Assembly (NCBI GenBank): GCA_009784995.1
Contig: WQXE01000006.1
Coordinates: forward strand, 1 to 26,214
Source: Treponema sp.
Lineage (GTDB): Bacteria; Spirochaetota; Spirochaetia; Treponematales; Breznakiellaceae
Reading direction: 5' to 3'
DNA: 26,214 bases
A program made the position numbers and the translations under genes. Below the pieces are notes generated by a model, which was given only the letters and a program-made list of their open reading frames with translations, was not told the DNA's origin and ran no database searches. Shown one piece after another: positions 17,615 through 23,804 of the stretch (its first letter is position 1; each line of letters opens with the position of its first letter).

Positions 17615-17643
17615 ATGTTATTACGCATAGAACAAGTGGTCAA
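17615..17643 (-). promoter_or_regulatory. ffs promoter
   Basis: Minus-strand TTGACC (17638-17643), 17-bp spacer, TAACAT (17615-17620), predicted start at 17608-17610, which coincides with the 5' end of the SRP RNA helix. The independent agreement of RNA end and promoter supports both. Confidence 0.7.
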
Positions 17644-17811
17644 GACGGTAAAACCGGTACTTTTAAAACACTTATAATTTGTTAGACATCAATTAATTTG
17701 GTTAAAAATCAATTCAATATAATTAGAAATTCGTTAACGTACTTTTCATTAATAAAAAAACCTCGATACTTAAAATTAATCTTTTTTAAAAAGAAAAAAC
17801 GGAGGAAAATT

Positions 17812-19218
17812 ATGAAGAAAATTTTATTGGCGGCATTATTAACTGCCTTATTAACAGGAACTGTTTTCGCGCAAAGCATGGGCGGCTGGGAATCTCCCCA
17901 AAGCATATCGACACAGGGAAGAATACGCAGCGCGGCGGATGATTTTATAAGACCTGACGCTTATGTAAACATAAGAGACTGGTTCGCGATGGCTTCGTTC
18001 GGTACCGCTGGTATGGCGCATTTTGGTTATGGTACTAAACTGGATGATTTATATATCGCTGGTTATTATGGCGGCAATTTCATGAATGGGCTATATCCGT
18101 TTAACTACACTGAAAGTAATGAAACAACATGGCCAGGCGGAGAAAAAGTTGTACCAGATTATGGCAGCGCGTTTTTAACAGGAGCTCCAAATTCAATTAC
18201 AAATAATAACCGTGTCGCCATTCTTATTGGTATAGCGGATATGGGGTTTAGATTTTCATATCATTCAGCTTATCAAGGTTTCAACGAAAGTAATGTAATT
18301 GTAGGTGGTTCAAACTACGCGAATTATGAACGCAATCTTGGAACAATAACACCACAATTCGCGTGGTCATTAACTAAAAATCTTACCAGTAATGGAATTA
18401 GACCATTCGCGGTACTGGATTTGGGTTTTATCAGTGATTATACAAAAACAGAAATTGCATACACAGGCACATCTCCTGGAGCGACAATTCAAAGATCCGC
18501 GAATTACATTCAACCGTCACTAACGCTTGGGCTTGGAGGTTATACATTAACAACTCTGGAAGGCGGTTTTAGAATATCAACAGACCTTGAATATAACCTT
18601 ATGTTTAGAATGTATGATAATGATTATTCATATACTGACGGTCAAGGAAACAACAAGATTAAAAGTATCAACGGTTTAAATACCGGCAGTTTAACTGAAA
18701 ATGACTGGATGCAAAATACAATCACGCCATTTTTGGCAGGTCAGTGGAATAATGAAAATTTCGCATTTAGAATCCAGTTCAGACTGCCATTAATATTCAG
18801 AAATTCATCATCAACAGAAATGGATGTTTATAATACTTCAGGCGATATAAGAAAAGATGGAGCTGACAGTAGCACCTCCTTCTTTAGTATTAATCCACAA
18901 TTCCGCTTGGGTACGCAATGGAGAGTTATGCCTCAATTGGCGTTGAATATGGGTGGACGTGTTAACTTTGGTACATATGAAGTTACTACTGTCGAAAGTG
19001 AAACATATACAGATGGTATAAAAAATACTAACTCTGGAACAAAAAACGTCACAAGTGAAATGGCTATTGTTCAGAATCAATTAAATCTTGGTTTAACCTT
19101 TAATCCAATTAACTACCTTACATTCGAAGCGACAACAGGTGTAGCTATTGGCAATAATATGTCTTTTTTTGGAAATATGACCACTTTTGGTAATTTTATG
19201 GTATCCTTCAGATTCTAG
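17812..19218 (+). CDS. Outer-membrane beta-barrel protein
   Basis: This 468-residue exported protein has a clear signal peptide (MKK, then a hydrophobic core, cleavage after VFA about residue 21). The mature part is rich in glycine, aromatic and Asn/Thr residues with alternating strands, and the chain ends in FMVSFRF, the terminal aromatic pattern used for outer-membrane barrel assembly. I do not recognise a specific family; a Treponema-type porin or surface protein is likely. GGAGG at 17801-17805 fixes ATG 17812 rather than upstream in-frame starts. A TATAAT at 17718-17723 would give a leader of nearly 90 nt, which is AT-rich and could be regulatory. A strong terminator follows. It is divergent from ffs. 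Confidence 0.85.
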   Translation: MKKILLAALLTALLTGTVFAQSMGGWESPQSISTQGRIRSAADDFIRPDAYVNIRDWFAMASFGTAGMAHFGYGTKLDDLYIAGYYGGNFMNGLYPFNYTESNETTWPGGEKVVPDYGSAFLTGAPNSITNNNRVAILIGIADMGFRFSYHSAYQGFNESNVIVGGSNYANYERNLGTITPQFAWSLTKNLTSNGIRPFAVLDLGFISDYTKTEIAYTGTSPGATIQRSANYIQPSLTLGLGGYTLTTLEGGFRISTDLEYNLMFRMYDNDYSYTDGQGNNKIKSINGLNTGSLTENDWMQNTITPFLAGQWNNENFAFRIQFRLPLIFRNSSSTEMDVYNTSGDIRKDGADSSTSFFSINPQFRLGTQWRVMPQLALNMGGRVNFGTYEVTTVESETYTDGIKNTNSGTKNVTSEMAIVQNQLNLGLTFNPINYLTFEATTGVAIGNNMSFFGNMTTFGNFMVSFRF

Positions 19219-19244
19219 TAAAAATCATTCTTTTACCTTTTTAA

Positions 19245-19276
19245 CCAGCATCTAAGAATTTAGGTGCTGGTTTTTT
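19245..19276 (+). terminator. Rho-independent terminator after the outer-membrane protein gene
   Basis: CCAGCATCTAA pairs with TTAGGTGCTGG (one G-T pair) around a short loop at 19245-19270, followed by six T at 19271-19276. This is the clearest plus-strand terminator in the window. Confidence 0.92.
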
Positions 19277-19351
19277 GATAATGGACGTTTGGTCAAAAAT
19301 ACGGTATTATTATAGATGTAATAAATCAATCATTCCTTTAGGAGGAAATTT

Positions 19352-20353
19352 ATGAAAAATTGTAAAATATTGAGTTTTTGTATCATTATTTTAGCTTTAG
19401 CCGCGGGTCCCGCGTTTTCACAGATGGAATCACTGGATGAATTAAAAAATACAACAGAATCATTCGCGAAAGCGATGGCTCAAGCGTTGCCGTTTAACTC
19501 AACAATCGGACTTAACTGGTCTGATGCCTATATAGGGCAGCTTTTGGATACGCCACCCCGTTTTGGTTTTGGCATTTCAGCGGGAGCCACAATTATAAAA
19601 TTGGATTTAATTAATAAAATGATAGGTGAACTTGGCGGCGATCAAATTCCTGATATATTGATGGGTTTACCCCTACCCGGTTATACAATCGATGCCAGAA
19701 TAGGCGGATTTATTCTTCCTTTTGATATTGGCATAAAGGTCGGCGTACTTGATACTTCTAAAATGGGATTTGACCTTCCTGTTGGCATTGAATATTTTCT
19801 ATTCGGCTTCGATTTTAGATACGCTTTAGTAGACAGCAAAGTAATGCCAATAAAAGTTTCTGTAGGAGCGGGTTTTAATCATCTAAGTGGCGGTATTAAT
19901 ATGGATGTCCCCTTAGGAGAATGATTTGATATTAATGAAACATATTCAATAGGTTTTTCAGATCCAAGATTCGGACTCGCGTGGCAAACCAATGTAATAG
20001 AATTAAAAGCGCATGTATCATTTCCACTTTTTGTTATAACCCCGTATTTGGGTACTGGTTTTAGCCTTGGATGGTCAAAAGCCGGTTATTATATAAAATC
20101 TGATATTGGATTTTATGAAAACTCTAATAAAGTTGAACTTACAGATACAATTAAAGATTTATTAGAAGCGCTTGGTGTTTCTGAGGTCGGTGATAAAGGT
20201 TTTGAATCAATGATTGATACATTTGACTGGAATATGAGGCTTTATGGCGGATTATCTATAAATATGTTTGTTGTCAAACTTGATTTTACCGGAATGTATA
20301 ACCTTAGGGATTCAAGTCTTGGAGCGACATTAGGATTAAGATTCCAATTATAA
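19352..20353 (+). pseudogene. Outer-membrane-type protein gene interrupted by one in-frame TGA
   Basis: The first part reads 190 residues with a signal peptide (hydrophobic to PAFSQ, about residue 24) and barrel-like strands, then TGA at 19922-19924. The same frame continues without any other stop for 142 further codons to TAA 20351-20353, ending in GATLGLRFQL, a good barrel terminus. With the stop read through, the protein would have 333 residues. The reading after the stop (FDINETYSIGFSDPRFGLAW) is protein-like, and the last 101 codons also look coding. The simplest explanation is a TGG to TGA nonsense change (Trp191), or a sequencing error. GGAGG at 19341-19345 fixes the start. The family is not recognised. 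A truncated barrel would probably not assemble. Confidence 0.75.
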
Positions 20354-20376
20354 ACAGATTTTAATTACTTTTATAT

Positions 20377-20513
20377 AATAAAACCCCCCAGGAAAAGGAG
20401 GTGAGGAAACCTGGGGAGTCGCTGAGGTACGTAAGTTTCATAAAAATGCTGCTGTTGTACGGATTATTTAAGCGTATATGTCCGCTTAAAGCTTCCATAC
20501 CGTATCATCAGTT
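20377..20513 (-). ncRNA. Candidate small RNA with an anti-Shine-Dalgarno terminator loop
   Basis: On the minus strand a promoter predicts a start near 20513. The RNA would fold a 5' hairpin with an inner 8-bp stem (TTTAAGCG 20467-20474 with CGCTTAAA 20483-20490) and an outer 5-bp stem (20458-20462 with 20500-20504). An unpaired stretch follows, then a terminator stem CCCCAGG/CCTGGGG (20410-20416 with 20386-20392) and GGTTTTATT. The 17-nt loop contains UCACCUCCUUU, identical to the 16S rRNA 3' end, and UUUCCUC, complementary to GAGGAAA at the ribosome sites of both outer-membrane genes here (17802-17808, 19342-19348). Expression is unproven. On the plus strand the same loop is a perfect Shine-Dalgarno with no start codon at a usable distance. 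Confidence 0.45.
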
Positions 20514-20519
20514 AATACT

Positions 20520-20548
20520 AACATAGTAATTTTTGGATCAGGGGTCAA
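20520..20548 (-). promoter_or_regulatory. Promoter of the candidate small RNA
   Basis: Minus-strand TTGACC (20543-20548), 17-bp spacer, TATGTT (20520-20525). The -35 and spacing equal those of ffs and dnaX; the -10 is weaker. It reads into the 247-bp gap, where no protein gene lies on this strand. Confidence 0.5.
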
Positions 20549-20564
20549 GTACTTTCTAACTTTA

Positions 20565-20593
20565 TTGCCCAATATGAACATTTATGACATACT
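20565..20593 (+). promoter_or_regulatory. Promoter of the AI-2E-type permease gene, leaderless layout
   Basis: TTGCCC (20565-20570), 17-bp spacer, TGA-CATACT with the hexamer at 20588-20593, then six bases (TAAAAT) before ATG 20600. No Shine-Dalgarno is present. It stands back to back with the promoter of the candidate small RNA. Confidence 0.55.
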
Positions 20594-20599
20594 TAAAAT

Positions 20600-21703
20600 A
20601 TGAATAAAGTCTTAAAAACCTTCCATTCCGGCAGGGCTGTTTTTTTCATGATGATTTTTATCTGTGTATTATTTGGCGCCGCGGTATTAAAAATCGCCGC
20701 TTCTGTCATCCTGCCTTTTATAATCGCCGCGTTTCTCGCTTTTGTAATGTTTCCCTTAATTAAACTGCTTGATAAACTTCGAATTCGCCGTACTATATCA
20801 ATAATACTGGTTGTTATTATTATCGCCACAGGTATGTATGTTTTTGGAATGATACTTTTTACATCCGGCAGAATGATTGTAACCCAAATACCAAACTACG
20901 AAGACCGCTTTAACGAAATCTACAATTGGGTAGCGATGATGTTCGAGCTTCCAAAAGACGAAAATTTAACCATTTGGCAGAATCTTTGGGGGCAGGAGGG
21001 AATTCGCACATGGGTTCGCGACTTTACAATTTCATCGTCCAACACATTTTTTAGATTTCTTTCCAGCGCTGTCCTTGTAGTTTTGTTTATGATATTTATA
21101 CTTTTTGAAGCGGGCTTTTTTAAAGATAAATTGATAGCCGCGTTCGAAAACCGTACAAGCCGTATTCATAGAATGGGAAATGAAATTATATCCCAGGTAA
21201 CAAAATACCTCGCGGCAAAGTTTTTTATATCGCTCGCAAATGGCGTAATCTTCGCTGTCGCGTTTCACATTGTAGGGCTTGAGTTCGCCATTGTTTGGGG
21301 TGTTTTGCAATTCTTGTTAAACTTTATTCCAACTTTGGGAAGCATTGCCGCGGGTGTAGGTATTTCATTATTCGCGATTTTGCAATTCTGGCCCGAACCC
21401 GCTCCTATCATTATTGTTGTTATAATAATTTTGGTTGTTAATGTTGTACTTTGTAATATTTTTGATCCAAAAATTATCGGCGACCATGTCGGGATTTCTC
21501 CATTAATAATACTTGTTTCACTTTCAATTTGGGGATTTCTTTGGGGGTTCGCGGGGATGCTGCTCGCGGTTCCAATGACTGTAATTATAAAAATTGTATG
21601 TGAAAATATTCCAATACTGGAACCTGTATCAATATTACTGGGTTCCCGTAAATCGATTTTAGCAAGAAAAGCAGAAAGTGAGAAAAACGAAACACAGCCA
21701 TGA
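20600..21703 (+). CDS. AI-2E family (PerM-like) membrane transporter
   Basis: This 367-residue polytopic membrane protein belongs to the AI-2E/PerM family. The pattern fits: two or three N-terminal membrane segments (about 14-105), a soluble stretch with MFELPKDENLTIWQN, a helix with FMIFILFEAGFF, and a C-terminal membrane block. That block includes the family's NFIPTLGSIAAGVG, NVVLCNIFDPKIIGDHVGIS and LLAVPMTVIIKI segments. Members export autoinducer-2 or act as sodium/proton antiporters; which of these applies cannot be told from sequence. It is the first gene of a plus-strand run; its TGA overlaps the ATG of the next gene (ATGA), so the two are likely co-translated. The start has no Shine-Dalgarno and a -10 six bases upstream. 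Confidence 0.93.
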   Translation: MNKVLKTFHSGRAVFFMMIFICVLFGAAVLKIAASVILPFIIAAFLAFVMFPLIKLLDKLRIRRTISIILVVIIIATGMYVFGMILFTSGRMIVTQIPNYEDRFNEIYNWVAMMFELPKDENLTIWQNLWGQEGIRTWVRDFTISSSNTFFRFLSSAVLVVLFMIFILFEAGFFKDKLIAAFENRTSRIHRMGNEIISQVTKYLAAKFFISLANGVIFAVAFHIVGLEFAIVWGVLQFLLNFIPTLGSIAAGVGISLFAILQFWPEPAPIIIVVIIILVVNVVLCNIFDPKIIGDHVGISPLIILVSLSIWGFLWGFAGMLLAVPMTVIIKIVCENIPILEPVSILLGSRKSILARKAESEKNETQP

Positions 21704-22626
21704 ACCTGGTAGTTCCCTGTTACCCGGATTTTATACCTCTGGATATACAGTTAAAAGATTTTTTACATCCGCGCCTTTCGTTAACATTTGACGGTGTTTC
21801 GGAATTTACATTCGCAGGGTTATATCTTTTTAGAAACAGATACAACTACCGTATTTGCCGGGATGTATCAAATAACGAAGACGGCGGTTTTATTATTAGC
21901 GGCGAACAACCGTCAAAAAACGAAGTAAAAAAAACTTTTTTTATGACTCCGTGTACCGCGCCAAAAAACGAAACGCTTGAATCTCTTTTTACATCCCACG
22001 ATTACTGGAAAAATATTTCGCAGTCTGTTTTATCTCCTGTAAAAGACGATTTGGAAAAAAATAACATTTTAATAGAAGAAGACAGGGATAATTTTGATTA
22101 TTTATACTTCCGGAAAGATTTGGCGGAATTATCAGGAAAAAAATATCATAAAAAGAAAAACCATGTAAATAATTTTTTAAACAGTTATACTGATTATGAA
22201 CAGCGCGCGATGAACGCCGCTTTAGTTCCCGCCGCGATAGAAATTCTGGATCGATGGAAATCCGATTCACTTCGAAGGAACGGAAACGAAGGCGATTATA
22301 AATCGGCGAAAGAAGCGCTTGATTTATATGACACACTCGCGTTAAAGGGTTCTATTTTTTTTATATCTGGAAAACCTGCCGCGTATTGCCTGGGAGAAAG
22401 TATAGCAAGGGGAAAAATGTTCGTGATTCATTTTGAAAAAGCGCTTGATGAATACAGAGGTATTTATCAATTTATTAATCAGGCATTCGCGTCGTCCCTT
22501 CCTGGATTTTTTACTTTGATAAATCGCGAGCAGGATTTGGGAAACGAAGGATTAAGACAGGCGAAAATGACTTACCGCCCCTGTGATTTTGTAAAAAAAT
22601 ATACCGGAAAAAAATTAATTAATTGA
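21700..22626 (+). CDS. DUF2156 (LPG-synthase C-terminal type) acyltransferase-like protein
   Basis: This 308-residue soluble protein belongs to the DUF2156 family, whose fold is two GNAT-like halves and which is shared with the C-terminal domain of lysyl-phosphatidylglycerol synthases. Recognisable blocks are YLYFRKDLAELSGKKYHKKK (near 135) with KNHVNNF just after it, and FFTLINREQDLGNEGLRQAK near the end. The MprF membrane domain is absent, so this is the stand-alone cytoplasmic form whose acceptor is unknown; aminoacyl or acyl transfer is inferred from the fold only. ATG 21700 overlaps the permease stop by four bases, and rlmB starts 10 bases after its stop, so the three form an operon. Confidence 0.85.
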   Translation: MNLVVPCYPDFIPLDIQLKDFLHPRLSLTFDGVSEFTFAGLYLFRNRYNYRICRDVSNNEDGGFIISGEQPSKNEVKKTFFMTPCTAPKNETLESLFTSHDYWKNISQSVLSPVKDDLEKNNILIEEDRDNFDYLYFRKDLAELSGKKYHKKKNHVNNFLNSYTDYEQRAMNAALVPAAIEILDRWKSDSLRRNGNEGDYKSAKEALDLYDTLALKGSIFFISGKPAAYCLGESIARGKMFVIHFEKALDEYRGIYQFINQAFASSLPGFFTLINREQDLGNEGLRQAKMTYRPCDFVKKYTGKKLIN

Positions 22627-22636
22627 GGTTATCGAA

Positions 22637-23365
22637 ATGACATATCTAACGGGTTTTCACGCCATCGAAGAAAGAATTAAATCAGGGCGTTTATGCGGTC
22701 CTTTACTTGTAGCGAAAGCGGGTCCTCGCGCGAAAGAAATTGTCACGTTAGCTGTAAATAACAAGATACGGCTTGAAAGAACAGGCACTTTCGACCTGGA
22801 CGGTCTAGCTCCCGATAACCGCGGCATTGCTTTACAAATCGAAGACGACGGTGGTCAGGCAGACATAAGTCTTGAAAGTTTTATTTCCAATCTGGAACAA
22901 TCGAATCGCCCTGACGCGCTTGTACTTATTCTTGATGAAATAACCGACCCGCACAATTACGGAGCGATTCTTAGATGCTGCGATCAATTCGGTGTCGATT
23001 TAGTTGTGAGCCGCAACCGCAGAAACGCGAAACACGCTTCGGTAATTTCCAGTACTTCGGCAGGCGCCGTATCGTGGGTCGCGCAAGCGGAAACTCCCAA
23101 CCTTGTTCGCGCGGTGGAAGATTTAAAAGAGTGCGGCTTTTGGATTTACGGCGCCGACATGGACGGGGAAGCCGCCTATGAAATGGATTTAAAGGGCAAG
23201 GTAGCGATTGTACTTGGAAGCGAAGGAAGCGGAATTTCGCGGCTTTTATTGGAAAAATGCGACGGTCTTGTAGGGATACCTTCTCGCGGTAAAATTGATT
23301 CTTTAAATGTTTCGGTTGCGGCTGGGGTGTTACTGTACGAAGTGACAAGGCAACGGCACAGCTGA
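22637..23365 (+). CDS. rlmB: SpoU/TrmH-family rRNA 2'-O-methyltransferase (RlmB-like)
   Basis: This 242-residue SpoU-class methyltransferase has a trefoil knot. An N-terminal substrate-binding domain (TYLTGFHAIEERIKSG, about 1-75) precedes the catalytic part. Motif 1 is LDEITDPHNYGAILR (about 97-111), motif 2 IVLGSEGSGIS, motif 3 IPSRGKIDSLNVSVAAGVLLYE near the C-terminus, which form the S-adenosylmethionine site. The arrangement matches RlmB, which methylates a guanosine in 23S rRNA; a tRNA target (TrmH) is less likely given the N-terminal domain. GAGG lies eight bases before ATG 22637. The last residues (RQRHS) and the TGA stop are encoded by the first unit of a 17-bp tandem repeat. Confidence 0.92.
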   Translation: MTYLTGFHAIEERIKSGRLCGPLLVAKAGPRAKEIVTLAVNNKIRLERTGTFDLDGLAPDNRGIALQIEDDGGQADISLESFISNLEQSNRPDALVLILDEITDPHNYGAILRCCDQFGVDLVVSRNRRNAKHASVISSTSAGAVSWVAQAETPNLVRAVEDLKECGFWIYGADMDGEAAYEMDLKGKVAIVLGSEGSGISRLLLEKCDGLVGIPSRGKIDSLNVSVAAGVLLYEVTRQRHS

Positions 23366-23435
23366 AGCAGTGGCACAGCTAAAACAGTGGCGAAGCTAAA
23401 GCATCGGCACAGCTTCAGCAGCGGCGAAGCTAATT
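23351..23435. repeat. Five-unit 17-bp tandem repeat spanning two convergent stop codons
   Basis: Five consecutive 17-bp units run at 23351, 23368, 23385, 23402 and 23419, with consensus CAGYGGCRMAGCTAAAG. Unit 1 holds the rlmB TGA (23363-23365) and unit 5 the stop of the response regulator (23430-23432, minus strand). AGCTTC/GAAGCT pairs within units 4-5 and GAAGCT/AGCTTC between units 3-4 can form 6-bp hairpins on either strand. No T-run follows. Confidence 0.85.
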
Positions 23436-23801
23436 TATAAGTTGTTGGCTTACTTTTAATTTGACATCATCGGCATTAAAAGGTTTATGTATATAATCCA
23501 CGGCTCCCAAAGACAATCCTTCACTTTCGTTACTTTCCTTATTAAGCCCCGTTATAAAAATGACAGGGATCGATTTTGTCTTATCGGATTTTTTAAGTTC
23601 TGTTATAACTTCAAAACCGCTCATATCAGGCATAATAACGTCCAGTAATATTAAATCGGGCGAAAATTCGTTTGCTTTTTCCAGAGCCGAAACCCCGTCA
23701 GCCGCTGTTAAAATATTATATTCCGAACGCAGTATATGAAATATTTCCATTAAGTTCGGCGGATTGTCATCTACAATAAGTACATTGTACTTCTTTTCCA
23801 T
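23430..23801 (-). CDS. Single-domain CheY-like response regulator
   Basis: This stand-alone receiver domain has 123 residues and no output domain. The acidic pair is VDD (about 11-12), the phospho-acceptor Asp is in LILLDVIMPD (about 54), then ITG and the conserved lysine in YIHKPF (about 106). It is probably the final or an intermediate phosphoryl carrier for the hybrid kinase encoded immediately upstream, acting through protein contacts. I chose ATG 23801, with GGAG seven bases upstream inside the kinase's last codons, over an adjacent in-frame TTG. The kinase stop lies three bases before the ATG, so the pair is co-translated. Its own stop is inside the 17-bp tandem repeat. Confidence 0.95.
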   Translation of the reverse strand: MEKKYNVLIVDDNPPNLMEIFHILRSEYNILTAADGVSALEKANEFSPDLILLDVIMPDMSGFEVITELKKSDKTKSIPVIFITGLNKESNESEGLSLGAVDYIHKPFNADDVKLKVSQQLIN

Positions 23802-23804
23802 CAA

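Noticed and set aside
17427..17615. Plus- and minus-strand open frames over the SRP RNA locus
   Set aside because: They overlap a clearly structured RNA and repeat-rich non-coding DNA.
19922..19924. TGA read as selenocysteine or tryptophan
   Set aside because: Outer-membrane proteins are not known selenoproteins, no SECIS-type hairpin is visible just downstream, and TGA ends several other genes here.
20384..20448. 26-codon minus-strand frame (MKLTYLSDSPGF...) inside the candidate small RNA
   Set aside because: No ribosome site and no protein-like pattern; probably chance.
20401..20526. 41-codon open frame starting with GTG on the plus strand after a perfect Shine-Dalgarno
   Set aside because: The GTG overlaps the Shine-Dalgarno itself (zero spacing), no other start lies at a usable distance, and the peptide shows no recognisable feature.
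22971..23376. Long minus-strand and alternative plus-strand open frames inside rlmB
   Set aside because: They are arginine-rich shadows of a well-supported methyltransferase gene.
23351..23435. Tandem repeat considered as a CRISPR array
   Set aside because: Units are contiguous 17-mers without spacers, and there are no cas genes.
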